Notes under the pieces: generated by a model
The model's database searches: none
Told to the model about the DNA's origin: nothing
Seen by the model: only the letters and a program-made list of their open reading frames with translations
Translations under genes and position numbers: made by a program
Assembly (NCBI RefSeq): GCF_003063645.1
Contig: NZ_NESJ01000007.1
Span: forward strand, 175,868-239,867
DNA length: 64,000 nucleotides
From: Limnohabitans sp. 2KL-51
GTDB taxonomy: Bacteria > Pseudomonadota > Gammaproteobacteria > Burkholderiales > Burkholderiaceae_C
Reading direction: 5' to 3'
Shown: one piece after another, positions 18,900 through 26,873 of the stretch
Layout of the letters: every line of letters begins with the position of its first letter
Numbering within the stretch: the first letter of the stretch is position 1

Positions 18900-19796
18900 A
18901 TGAACCTGAGACACGCCACCTTGCACCAGCTGCGGATTTTTCAGGCCGTGGCCGAACACAACAGCTTTGCCCGAGCGGCCGAAGCTTTGCACCTCTCACC
19001 CCCGACCTTGTCGCTACAGGTCAAGCAACTGGCTGAAACCGTGGGGCAGCCTTTGTTTGAGCAATTGGGCAAAAAGATTTTCCTGACGGCCGCAGGCAAG
19101 ATCCTGGCCGAGGCCTGTCAGGACATCGCCCGGCGCATGGACCTGCTCAGCGACGACCTGGCCGCGCTGCAAGGCGTGGAGCGCGGCAGCCTGAAAATTG
19201 CCATCCTCACCACCGTGAAGTACACCGTGCCCAAACTGCTGGGCGGTTTTTGCGCAGCACACCCCGGCATCGACGTGGCCATGGTGGTGGGCAACCGCGA
19301 AAACCTGCTGCAGCGCCTGTCGCAAAACCAGGACGACCTCTACATCATGGGCCAACCACCTGAGCACATGGACGTGTTTTGTGAAGCCTTTGCCGACAAC
19401 CCCTTGGTCATGGTGGCACCGCCCACCCACCCGCTGGCGGGCAAACGCCGCATCCGCCCCGAGCGGCTGCGCCACGAGCCCTTCATCATGCGCGAGCCAG
19501 GTTCGGGCACGCGCTTGACCATGGAGCGTTTTTTCAGTGAACACGGCGTGACGCCCATCAACCGGCTGGAGCTGGGCAGCAACGAGGCGATCAAAAAAAC
19601 CGTCTCTGGCGGCCTGGGGCTGGCCGTGTTGTCGGCCTCCACACTCGACGCCGAATTGGCCCTGGGCGAGCTGGTTCAGCTCGACGTCGTGGGCTTTCCC
19701 CTCATCCGGCGCTGGCACCTGGTCTACCCCCGGGGCAAGCGCCAGTCGCCAGCGGCCCTGGCCTTCAAGGCCTGGTTGTTTGAGCACCGTCCATAA
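18900..19796 (+). CDS. cbbR: CbbR-type LysR regulator (divergent from cbbL)
   Basis: 298-residue LysR regulator. The N-terminal winged helix-turn-helix is [20 protein letters not shown], with recognition helix [15 protein letters not shown]. The effector domain carries the CbbR-like [14 protein letters not shown] and [16 protein letters not shown] segments. CbbR activates cbb operons in response to metabolites such as RuBP, phosphoglycolate or NADPH (family knowledge). Divergent placement 171 bases from cbbL supports the assignment. A second related gene follows 40 bases downstream. Confidence 0.88.
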   Translation: MNLRHATLHQLRIFQAVAEHNSFARAAEALHLSPPTLSLQVKQLAETVGQPLFEQLGKKIFLTAAGKILAEACQDIARRMDLLSDDLAALQGVERGSLKIAILTTVKYTVPKLLGGFCAAHPGIDVAMVVGNRENLLQRLSQNQDDLYIMGQPPEHMDVFCEAFADNPLVMVAPPTHPLAGKRRIRPERLRHEPFIMREPGSGTRLTMERFFSEHGVTPINRLELGSNEAIKKTVSGGLGLAVLSASTLDAELALGELVQLDVVGFPLIRRWHLVYPRGKRQSPAALAFKAWLFEHRP

Positions 19797-19836
19797 TTTG
19801 CACTTGCCCTGCCCCGCTTGATCCAGGACCTGCCCG

Positions 19837-20772
19837 ATGAAAAACGCCACCTTTCGCCAACTTCGCGTGTTCAACGAGGTGGCCCGTCACCTGAGCTTTG
19901 TGCGTGCCGCCGAAAACCTGCACCTGACCCCGCCCGCCGTGACCATGCAGGTCAAGGAACTCGAAGGCCATGTGGGCATGCCCCTGTTTGACCGGCGCGG
20001 CAAGCAAGTGAGTCTGACCACCACGGGCGAGTACATGCTGGTTTATGCCCGCAAAATTTTGGCCACCGTGAAAGATGCCGAAGACGCCGCGGCCCGTTTG
20101 CAGCGGGCCGAGACCGGGGTGCTGACGATTGGCTTTGTCAGCACAGCCAAGTATTTCTTGATGCGCTTGCTGGCCGAGTTTCGCATCCTGCACCCGGGTG
20201 TGGACATCCAGATCTCGATCGGCAACCGCGACCAACTCGTCAGCATGCTGCAAAACAGCGAGGTCGACATCGCCGTGATGGGCCGCCCCCCCAAAGAGCT
20301 GCAAACCCGGGCCGAGCCCTTTGCGGCGCACCCGCATGTGTTTGTCTCGGCCGTGGACCACCCACTGGCCCAGCGCGACCACCTGCGTGTGGAGGACCTG
20401 CGCCCCTATGACTTCATCGTGCGCGAAAAAGGCGCGGGCACCCGCGCCGCCATGGAAAAGTTCTTTGAAGACACACACGTCGAGCCGCGCATGAAGATCC
20501 AGTTGAACAGCAACGAGATCATCAAGCAGGCCGTGATGGCGGGGCTGGGCTTGGGCTTTTTGTCGCTGCATACCATTGGCCTGGAGCTGGAGCACAAGCT
20601 GATCTGCATGCTCGATGTGGAAGGCGCACCCGTGGTGCGCTCATGGAACGTGGTGCACACCCAATCCAAAATGCTCTCGCCTGCGGCCGAGGCGTTTCGC
20701 TACTTCATGCTCGAAGAAGCCGAAAGCCACCTGGCGCAGCGCTTTGGCATGCACTGGCCCAAGGCCACCTGA
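19837..20772 (+). CDS. Second CbbR-like LysR regulator
   Basis: 311-residue LysR regulator, paralogous to the preceding gene. It has FRQLRVFNEVARHLSFVRAA, recognition helix LTPPAVTMQVKELEG, and effector-domain segments EKGAGTRAAMEKFF and LNSNEIIKQAVMAGLGLG that match the CbbR subgroup. It is in tandem with the first CbbR with a 40-base gap and probably shares its transcript. It may sense a different effector, or control the cbbY operon 13 kb away. Which of the two is the orthologue of characterised CbbR is not certain. Confidence 0.8.
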   Translation: MKNATFRQLRVFNEVARHLSFVRAAENLHLTPPAVTMQVKELEGHVGMPLFDRRGKQVSLTTTGEYMLVYARKILATVKDAEDAAARLQRAETGVLTIGFVSTAKYFLMRLLAEFRILHPGVDIQISIGNRDQLVSMLQNSEVDIAVMGRPPKELQTRAEPFAAHPHVFVSAVDHPLAQRDHLRVEDLRPYDFIVREKGAGTRAAMEKFFEDTHVEPRMKIQLNSNEIIKQAVMAGLGLGFLSLHTIGLELEHKLICMLDVEGAPVVRSWNVVHTQSKMLSPAAEAFRYFMLEEAESHLAQRFGMHWPKAT

Positions 20773-20785
20773 ACGCTTGGCGTCT

Positions 20786-21109
20786 TCAGCGCTTGCGCAT
20801 CGCCAGCACGGGCCACAGCAGCACCGCTGCCGCCACGCCCACACCAGCGGCCATGCCCAGCAAAGCGGCCCAGTCCACCCAATAGCCCATGTCAGACAGT
20901 GTGGACTGGGACAAGGACGGCAAAGCCAGCATCGCCGCCAGCGACACCAGCACCGCCACAGCCGCCAGAGCGGAGCCGCTGACCTGCGCCAGCTTTTGGC
21001 GGTTGACCGCCATGACCGCCGCCCACACCAGTGCCAAAGGCAACAGCGCGGGCCAGAGGCCCAAGGCGATTTCGTAAGCGATGTTCATCGCCAGCCAGAT
21101 TTCATACAT
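20786..21109 (-). CDS. Small membrane protein downstream of sulfide:quinone oxidoreductase, unknown
   Basis: 107-residue hydrophobic protein with three predicted membrane segments: about residues 15-35, 45-65 and 78-103, the last followed by a basic tail (AMRKR). It has no cysteines and no family motif that I recognise. AGGAGA precedes the ATG, and it starts 28 bases after the sulfide:quinone oxidoreductase stop, so the two form an operon. It could anchor or assist the oxidoreductase at the membrane (inference). Confidence 0.7.
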   Translation of the reverse strand: MYEIWLAMNIAYEIALGLWPALLPLALVWAAVMAVNRQKLAQVSGSALAAVAVLVSLAAMLALPSLSQSTLSDMGYWVDWAALLGMAAGVGVAAAVLLWPVLAMRKR

Positions 21110-21137
21110 GTGCGTCTCCTGATGTTGTGAATGGGCT

Positions 21138-22481
21138 TCAAACCCGGCCCTTGAGCGTCGCCATGTAGGCAGGCTTGAGCAGCCGGTATTTCATCAGCCA
21201 CGCAAAGTAGCCCGCCTGCAGCGGCTCGATCATGGGAAGCGATGGCGTGAGATTACCCGCATAGTCGAACTCGATCAGCATGGCCGAGCCTTCTTTCACG
21301 ATCAGCGGGCACGAGGTGTAGCCATCGAACTTCTGGCCGGGCGTGCGGCCCGCGATCACGTCCACCACATGCTCGGCCACAATGGGTGCGCTCTTTTTGA
21401 CGGTGGCCGCCGTCTTGCCACGCGGCGTGCCGTTCACATCGCCCACGCCAAACACATTGGGGTAGCGGCGGTGTTGCAGGGTGTCTTTGTCCACCTCCAG
21501 CCAGCCGCCTGCAGCAAAGGGGCCATCTTTCCAGGCCAGGTCGGAATTCTTGACCGCATCGGGCGCACGCATGGGCGGCACCACATGGATGAAGTCGTAA
21601 GGCACCTCGGTGCTTGCGCCTTCGGGCGAGACAAAACGCGCCCGCTGCGCACCGATGTCGATGCCCTGCAGCTTTTGCGTGGCCTCGACCGCGATGCCCA
21701 GATCTTTCCAGCGCGCGAGCACGTTGTCATTCACCACCTTGACGCCAAACACATTGCCCAGCGCCGAGTAAAACGTGACTTTGGATTGGCCCAGCGTGCC
21801 CGACTGCGCCAAGCGGTCGCGCAGCATGAAGGTCATCTTCAGCGGGGCGCCCGCGCACTTGAGCGGCGTGGCGGGCAGCGTCAGCACCGCATTGCCACCC
21901 TTGAGCCGAAACGCGTCCATGCTGGCCCAGGTGGCCTGCGCCGCCTCGGGGCTGGGATACACGCTGGTCAGCCCCTTTTGGCCAATGGCGTTCACATCCA
22001 TGCCCTCGATCAGCGACCAATCTTGGTGCGTGCCCATGGCCACCACCAAGTAGTCGTACTTGACGCGCTGGCCCGAAGACGTGACCACCGCATTGCTGGC
22101 CGGGTCCAGTTCGCTGACCATGTCCTTGATCCAATTGAGCTGCGGCGGGTGAAAGTCGGCATTGCGGTCGCGCACCTTGCTCACCGGCCACACACCCGTG
22201 GCCACCAGGGTGTAACCGGGTTGGTAGTTGTGTTCTTCCTTGCGGTCGATCAGGGTGATCTTGGCCCCGTCGAGCAGGGTATGGAGCCGGTTGGCCACAG
22301 CAATGCCGCCCAGGCCACCGCCCAAAATCACGATGTGCGCCTGTGTTTTGGTTTTGGCCGCCTGGGCAGCCGGTGCGGCGCTGGCCAAAACGGCAGCGCC
22401 TGCCGAGCCCAGCAACCACTGGCGGCGTCTCAGCGCTGGGGTTGAAGCGCAGGTGGGGGTTGGGGTGGGATTCTTTGCCAT
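21138..22481 (-). CDS. sqr: Sulfide:quinone oxidoreductase, type II-like
   Basis: 447-residue FAD-dependent oxidoreductase. An arginine-rich Tat-like leader (LRRRQWLLGSAGAAVLA) precedes the Rossmann motif HIVILGGGLGGIAVANRL. Two conserved cysteines, Cys209 in LKCAGAPLK and Cys391 in TSCPLI, correspond to the redox pair of type II (SQOR-like) enzymes. GVGDVNGTPRGKTA binds FAD. It oxidises sulfide to persulfide and passes electrons to quinone. AGGAGA precedes the ATG at 22481. The export-like leader is notable; whether it is used is unknown. Confidence 0.87.
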   Translation of the reverse strand: MAKNPTPTPTCASTPALRRRQWLLGSAGAAVLASAAPAAQAAKTKTQAHIVILGGGLGGIAVANRLHTLLDGAKITLIDRKEEHNYQPGYTLVATGVWPVSKVRDRNADFHPPQLNWIKDMVSELDPASNAVVTSSGQRVKYDYLVVAMGTHQDWSLIEGMDVNAIGQKGLTSVYPSPEAAQATWASMDAFRLKGGNAVLTLPATPLKCAGAPLKMTFMLRDRLAQSGTLGQSKVTFYSALGNVFGVKVVNDNVLARWKDLGIAVEATQKLQGIDIGAQRARFVSPEGASTEVPYDFIHVVPPMRAPDAVKNSDLAWKDGPFAAGGWLEVDKDTLQHRRYPNVFGVGDVNGTPRGKTAATVKKSAPIVAEHVVDVIAGRTPGQKFDGYTSCPLIVKEGSAMLIEFDYAGNLTPSLPMIEPLQAGYFAWLMKYRLLKPAYMATLKGRV

Positions 22482-22532
22482 GGTGTCTCCTCTTGCAGAG
22501 AAGGCATCTTGGCAGCTTGAAAAGCAAACGAC

Positions 22533-22546
22533 TTGAGGCAAATCAA
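22533..22546. promoter_or_regulatory. FNR-box-like site upstream of sqr
   Basis: TTGAGGCAAATCAA differs from the FNR/Anr consensus TTGAT-N4-ATCAA at one half-site position. It lies about 58 bases before the sqr start. No good -10 box is seen at the class II distance, so this is a weak candidate. Confidence 0.3.
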
Positions 22547-22583
22547 TTTTGAGTCAGAAGCAACGTGTCTGCGCTCGAACTCA

Positions 22584-22918
22584 GCTGCTGAAAAGTTCTG
22601 AGTGCGTTCCGGAGCGCACAAAATTGATGGTGTTGGCCTCGATCTGGTGGATCAACAAAAAACACCTCCAATGTGGCACTCCCTGTGATCGGCCCAATCC
22701 CCTTTTAATGGGTGATCCAGCCATTCAGGGCCAAGAGGGGCATCGTTGGCAATCAGCAGCATCATGGCCTCTTTGAGCCGCACCAAATCGAAACGCCCGG
22801 AATGCGACAAGCGTTGCCAATCCTTCAGAAACGCTTTGGTGTAATCGGCGGCACGCGGTGGTGCCGCACGTTTACTTGCCGCTGTTTTTGTCAAGATCAG
22901 CAAACAGTTCGTCAGCAC
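22584..22918 (-). pseudogene. YafQ/RelE-type toxin, frameshifted
   Basis: The first part (ADYTKAFLKDWQRL ... LDHPLKGDWADHRECHIGG) is clearly a YafQ-like mRNA interferase. The frame stops after GGVFC at about 22652. In the -1 frame the sequence resumes as LLIHQIEANTINFVRSGTHSELF, the family C-terminus, ending near 22584. Restoring one base before the run of six T (minus strand) would read GGDFLLIHQIE. So this is a one-base deletion, a sequencing error, or slippage on the T run. The start is uncertain: a TTG near 22892 or the ATG at 22924, overlapping the antitoxin. Confidence 0.75.
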
Positions 22919-23153
22919 AAGCAAAGCGTGCGCGACGTGCTGACATCATGTCACGCGACTCTTGCATGGCTGCAAGGGTTTCGGCGTTAGGCACCTTGAG
23001 TTCAAGCGGGAAAGCCTGCTCAACGACCACTCGGTGCAAAAACAGACGCACCGCATCTGACACAGACAGACCCATTGCCGTCAAGGCCTGCGTTGCTTGC
23101 TCTTTGATGTCATCGTCCACCCGGATGTGGAGCATGGAAGTGTGTGTTGGCAT
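22872..23153 (-). CDS. RelB/DinJ family antitoxin
   Basis: 93-residue antitoxin. The N-terminal ribbon-helix-helix part is LHIRVDDDIKEQATQALTAMGLSVSDAVRLFLH, typical of DinJ/RelB; the C-terminal region (MSARRARFACADELFADLDK) would wrap the toxin. GGAG precedes the ATG at 23153. It overlaps the YafQ-like toxin gene downstream, the usual order. It is probably autoregulated through the palindrome in its promoter. Confidence 0.88.
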   Translation of the reverse strand: MPTHTSMLHIRVDDDIKEQATQALTAMGLSVSDAVRLFLHRVVVEQAFPLELKVPNAETLAAMQESRDMMSARRARFACADELFADLDKNSGK

Positions 23154-23178
23154 GGCGGTTGCTCCTGGATTTTGCCCC

Positions 23179-23207
23179 ATTATGTATCTCATTTGAGATC
23201 CAGTCAA
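23179..23207 (-). promoter_or_regulatory. Antitoxin promoter with operator in the spacer
   Basis: On the minus strand TTGACT (23207-23202) and CATAAT (23184-23179) are separated by 17 bases. The spacer contains the perfect palindrome ATCTCA-TT-TGAGAT (23186-23199). The layout fits a sigma-70 promoter repressed by the ribbon-helix-helix antitoxin. Confidence 0.65.
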
Positions 23208-23275
23208 GCCTGCATGGCCATGACAGCCTCCAGCCTTCGGCCCTATCAGTCGACATTGACACGCCGTCAACCCAC

Positions 23276-23977
23276 TCAGCGTATCAACAGCAACTCGTTC
23301 GTAATTTCATAACTCCGGCCCTGTTTGTCGCAGGGCTTCAGCGCGCCGTCGCGCACCAAGCTGCTGATCTCGCGGCTGACGGTTTCGAGTTGGATGTCGA
23401 GCATGGCGCCCATGTCGTCGCGCGCAAAAAACGAGGTGATGCTGGGTTGGTCGGGGTCGCGCATTTTCAGGGCCAAGGCGGCCACGCGTTGGCGGGCCGA
23501 TCCGAAGTTCAGGTCGGCCAGCCAGTCGTCGGCGTCTTTCAGGGCGTGCTGCCACTTTTGCATCAGGCGTTTGTGCAGACGGGGTGAATTGGCCGCAAGG
23601 TGGTGCAGCACCGCCAGAGGAATGCGGCAAACCTGGGCCTCGACCAAGGCGATGGCTTCGCTGTCGTAGCGGGCGGTCGCCAGGGCTTCGAGGCCGATCA
23701 CATCGCCCGGGCGCAGCACGCGCACGATGCGTTCGCGGCCATCGGCTGTGGTGCGTACCAGTTTGACCATGCCTTTGCGCAGCGTGAACACGCCCACGGC
23801 GCTTTGGCCTTCGGTGTACAGCGCCGTGTCAGGCGCAAACACCATGTCGTCGATGGGGGTGTGGATTTCGCCAAAGTCCTGTTCGTTCAGGTCGGCAAAA
23901 AGCACCATGTCGCGGATGCCGCAGCTGCGGCAGTCCGAGGTGCCTTTCCAGGCCGAGTCAATCTTGATGGGGATCAT
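23276..23977 (-). CDS. Crp/Fnr family regulator, FNR-like with incomplete cysteine set
   Basis: 233-residue regulator with an N-terminal cAMP-like beta-roll, a dimer helix and a C-terminal winged helix. Cys16 and Cys19 (DCRSCGIRD) and Cys117 (VCRIP) match three of the four FNR iron-sulfur ligands; the position of the third N-terminal cysteine is Val25. The recognition helix LETVSREISSL has the E-x-x-S-R pattern that reads TTGAT-N4-ATCAA. It may sense oxygen, NO or redox state. Sites of this type occur upstream of neighbouring genes. Confidence 0.85.
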   Translation of the reverse strand: MIPIKIDSAWKGTSDCRSCGIRDMVLFADLNEQDFGEIHTPIDDMVFAPDTALYTEGQSAVGVFTLRKGMVKLVRTTADGRERIVRVLRPGDVIGLEALATARYDSEAIALVEAQVCRIPLAVLHHLAANSPRLHKRLMQKWQHALKDADDWLADLNFGSARQRVAALALKMRDPDQPSITSFFARDDMGAMLDIQLETVSREISSLVRDGALKPCDKQGRSYEITNELLLIR

Positions 23978-24025
23978 GCTTTTGAATCTAGCATGCGCAC
24001 CATGCCGCCAGCTGACGCCTCAGCT

Positions 24026-24505
24026 TTACAGCGCCTTGCGACCTTGCGCCATGCGCTCGTCCAGGTAAGGGCCATAAAAGTCGGGCAGGTAGGCCCCTTC
24101 CATGCGCTCGGCCACTTCTTTGCCGCCGGGCCCAAAAAACAGCAGCGTGGGCGTGATGGATACTTTCCACTGACGTGTGAGTTGATCGTGGGTGGTGAGC
24201 TTGCCCAAAAAGTCGAGCACGGGTTGGTTGTTGCGCATGTCCACCTGCACGATGGTGGTGCCTGCACGCGCCATGGGCGAGAGGTGGCTTTGCCGGGCCT
24301 GACGGCAAAACACACAACCGTCCAAGCTGACCATGACGATCAAGGGCTGCTTGTTTTTGAGGGCGCGGGCGAGTTCGTCGGGCAGCGATTGGGCAGCGGG
24401 CAAGGTGGCATCGCGGCCCGATTGGGCCCAAACGGGGGTGGCCGCAAACGATACCCCCACCCGTAAAAGCCAGTCACGACGGCGCAGATCAGACGAGGAA
24501 AACAT
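24026..24505 (-). CDS. Exported thioredoxin-like protein (SoxW-like)
   Basis: 159-residue thioredoxin-fold protein. An arginine-containing leader (LRRRDWLLRVGVSFAATPVWA) suggests export. The redox site is GCVFCRQ, and the cis-proline loop is ITPTLLFFGPGG. It is divergent from the first YeeE/YedE transporter in a sulfur-metabolism neighbourhood, which suggests a role like SoxW in keeping sulfur-oxidising proteins reduced; this is inference from context. The start at 24505 was chosen for the signal sequence. Confidence 0.75.
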   Translation of the reverse strand: MFSSSDLRRRDWLLRVGVSFAATPVWAQSGRDATLPAAQSLPDELARALKNKQPLIVMVSLDGCVFCRQARQSHLSPMARAGTTIVQVDMRNNQPVLDFLGKLTTHDQLTRQWKVSITPTLLFFGPGGKEVAERMEGAYLPDFYGPYLDERMAQGRKAL

Positions 24506-24626
24506 AGTCAGGTTGAAAGCCTTGAATTGCGGACCGTGGACAATAGCGGGTTTTGCGAGGCGTGCTGACGCATCGCCAGACGCCGCATTTTTAATATAAG
24601 AAACCAATGAATTATTGGAGAAATCC

Positions 24627-25691
24627 GTGAATCTCGCAAGCTTGCTCGAAACCTGGGGAGACTCCAATGTACTGGCCATGGCAGGTGCATTGGTGGGCTT
24701 CATCTTTGGCCTGGCGGCTCAGCGCACCCGGTTTTGTGCACGGGCAGCCGTGGTGGAGTGTTGCGAGGGAAAAACAGGTGACCGTTTCAGCGTGTGGTGG
24801 CTGGCTTTTGGGGCGGCGCTGGTGGGCGTGCAGGCGCTGGTCTTGCTGGGATGGCTGCAGCCTTCGACCTCGCGTTACATCGGTTCGCTGGGCAGCATTT
24901 CCGGCGCCATTTTGGGTGGGCTGCTGTTCGGGGCCGGCATGATTTTGACGCGCGGCTGCGCCAGCCGTTTGCTGATTTTGTCGGCCAATGGCAATTTGCG
25001 CGCCCTGCTCGCGGGCCTGGTGTTTGCTGTCACGGTGCAAGCCAGCATTGCCGGATGGCTTGCACCTGCACGCCAGGCCTTGGCCAGCTGGTGGCCCATC
25101 GACGGCGGAGCAGGACGTGATTTTCTACAGCTGTCGGGCATCGGCCCCACGGGTGGGCTGGTGTTGGCGCTTTTGGCTTTGGGTACCGGGTTTTACTTTT
25201 TCTTCAAGACGCACCAGCGCCGCTGGGGCTTGGCTTTGGGGGCCATCGCTGTGGGCCTGAGCATCGCGCTGGGCTGGGGCCTGACGCAGGCGATTGCCTC
25301 GCAGTCGTTTGAAGCGGTGCAGATTCAGGGGCTGAGCTTCAGCAGCGCGTCGGCCGAGATGCTGATGCGGGTGCTGTCCAGCGCCACATCACCCAGCCTG
25401 GGCTTTGATGCGGGTTTGCTGCCCGCCACCTTTTTGGGGTCTTTGCTGGGCGCTCTGGTTGGGCGCGACTTCAAGTTCGAGGGCTTCAAGACCGAAAACA
25501 AGTTGGGCCATTACCTGATCGGCGCGGTGCTCATGGGTTTTGGCGCGGTGTTGGCGGGCGGCTGCACGGTGGGCGCGGGCATGACCGGAGGCTCGGTGTT
25601 CTCGCTCACAGCCTGGCTGACCCTGATCGCGATCTGGTTGGGCGCAGGTCTGGCCTGGCGCATCAACCGCAGCATGGGCTGGCCGATCTGA
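24627..25691 (+). CDS. YeeE/YedE family transporter 1 (thiosulfate-type)
   Basis: 354-residue membrane protein with about nine hydrophobic segments. It carries the family cysteine motifs TRGCASRLL and AGGCTVGAGMTGG. The characterised relative TsuA (YeeE) imports thiosulfate through conserved cysteines; PmpA/B and SoxT are other relatives. The start is GTG at 24627: GGAG lies at 24617-24620 with 6-base spacing, and the TTG at 24615 overlaps that ribosome site, so it is rejected. It is the first of two tandem paralogues and divergent from the thioredoxin-like gene. Confidence 0.88.
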   Translation: MNLASLLETWGDSNVLAMAGALVGFIFGLAAQRTRFCARAAVVECCEGKTGDRFSVWWLAFGAALVGVQALVLLGWLQPSTSRYIGSLGSISGAILGGLLFGAGMILTRGCASRLLILSANGNLRALLAGLVFAVTVQASIAGWLAPARQALASWWPIDGGAGRDFLQLSGIGPTGGLVLALLALGTGFYFFFKTHQRRWGLALGAIAVGLSIALGWGLTQAIASQSFEAVQIQGLSFSSASAEMLMRVLSSATSPSLGFDAGLLPATFLGSLLGALVGRDFKFEGFKTENKLGHYLIGAVLMGFGAVLAGGCTVGAGMTGGSVFSLTAWLTLIAIWLGAGLAWRINRSMGWPI

Positions 25692-25695
25692 ACGC

Positions 25696-25737
25696 TTGAT
25701 CCGCGTCAATTGCGCACTACCGGTTAAGGCGTACATT
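25696..25737 (+). promoter_or_regulatory. FNR-type class II promoter of the second YeeE/YedE gene
   Basis: TTGATCCGCGTCAA (25696-25709) matches the FNR/Anr box with one mismatch. A -10-like TACATT lies at 25732-25737. With the box centred at -41.5 the start would be near 25744, exactly 7 bases after this hexamer: the class II geometry. The FNR-like gene 1.7 kb away is the obvious candidate regulator. Confidence 0.6.
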
Positions 25738-25762
25738 TCATATCAGCAATCACTGATATGAA
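25737..25762. promoter_or_regulatory. 26-base near-operator palindrome overlapping the predicted transcription start
   Basis: TTCATATCAG and CTGATATGAA are perfect 10-base inverted repeats separated by CAATCA. It overlaps the predicted start of the FNR-type promoter and ends just before the ribosome site of the second transporter. Size and AT-rich arms resemble ArsR-family operators; the ArsR gene at 29.8 kb is a candidate. An RNA hairpin role is also possible. Confidence 0.6.
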
Positions 25763-25773
25763 TGGAGAGAACC

Positions 25774-26871
25774 ATGTCGATGGCGCAATGGTTGGAAACC
25801 TATGGACAAGGCACCGTGCTGGCTGCGGGAGGGGGCCTGCTGGGTTTGTCTTTTGGATTTTTAGCGCAGCGCTCTCGCTTTTGCCTGCGGGCGGCGGTCA
25901 TCGAGTTTTGGCACCGCCGGTTTGGCGAAAAGCTTTCGGTGTGGCTGCTGGCTTTTGCCTCGGCCGTCATTGGCGTGCAGTTGATGGTGTTGATGGGTTG
26001 GCTGGACACAGGCAGTGCGCGCCAAATTTCGGCCAAGGGCAGCATCTCGGGGGCTTTGATCGGTGGCTTGTTGTTTGGCGTGGGCATGGTCATGACGCGG
26101 GGTTGCGCCAGCCGTTTGCTGGTGCTGTCGGCCAATGGCAATTTACGCGCCTTGCTATCGGGTCTGATTTTTGCGGTCACGGCCCAAGCGGCTTTGGGCG
26201 GCGCTTTGTCACCGCTGCGCACGCACATCAGCAGTTGGTGGACCGTTGAGGGGGGGGCGCCACGCGACTTGTTGGCCCTGACGGGCATGAACCACTGGGC
26301 GGGTTTGGCCATGGGTGGCGTCTGGTTGGCTGCTGCCTTGTTTTTTGCCCTGCGCAGCCCGCAGCGCAATGTGTGGATGTGGCTGGGCGGCATTGGCACA
26401 GGTTTGTCCGTGGCGGGCGCATGGGGCTTTAGCCAATGGGTGGCCGCTGAGTCTTTTGACCCGGTGCAGATTCAGGGTCTGACGTTCAGCGGCCCTTCGG
26501 CCGAGTGGCTGATGCGGGTGATGCACTGGCCGGCCCCGGCTGTGGGCTTTGACTTTGGCCTGATGCCGGGGGTGTTTATCGGTTCCTTGATCGGAGCACT
26601 GGTGGGCCGCGACTGGAAGCTGGAGGGTTTTTCAGACGGTTACAGCATGCGCCGCTACATCGGTGGCGCGATCTTGATGGGCTTTGGCTCCATGCTGGCA
26701 GGCGGCTGTGCCGTGGGCGCGGGCGTGACGGGTGGGGCCATTTTTGCGCTGACCGCTTGGCTGAGTTTGGTGGGCATGTGGACAGGCGCGGGCCTGACGG
26801 ACCGCTGGCTGGACGGTGGCGCTTCGGCCAAACCGACCAGCCTGCCCGCCGAGGGTTTCAAGCGGCCATAA
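25774..26871 (+). CDS. YeeE/YedE family transporter 2
   Basis: 365-residue paralogue of the preceding gene, clearly similar along its length (VGMVMTRGCASRLLVLSANGNLRALL and AGGCAVGAGVTGG). It has about nine membrane segments. The start at 25774 follows GGAGAG; the ATG at 25762 would overlap the ribosome site and palindrome. Probable role: import of thiosulfate or another sulfane-sulfur compound, or sulfur transfer across the membrane. It has its own promoter region, so the two copies may be used under different oxygen or sulfide conditions. Confidence 0.87.
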   Translation: MSMAQWLETYGQGTVLAAGGGLLGLSFGFLAQRSRFCLRAAVIEFWHRRFGEKLSVWLLAFASAVIGVQLMVLMGWLDTGSARQISAKGSISGALIGGLLFGVGMVMTRGCASRLLVLSANGNLRALLSGLIFAVTAQAALGGALSPLRTHISSWWTVEGGAPRDLLALTGMNHWAGLAMGGVWLAAALFFALRSPQRNVWMWLGGIGTGLSVAGAWGFSQWVAAESFDPVQIQGLTFSGPSAEWLMRVMHWPAPAVGFDFGLMPGVFIGSLIGALVGRDWKLEGFSDGYSMRRYIGGAILMGFGSMLAGGCAVGAGVTGGAIFALTAWLSLVGMWTGAGLTDRWLDGGASAKPTSLPAEGFKRP

Positions 26872-26873
26872 GT

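Noticed and set aside
24615..24626. TTG start for YeeE/YedE 1
   Set aside because: The TTG is part of the TTGGAG ribosome site for the GTG at 24627.
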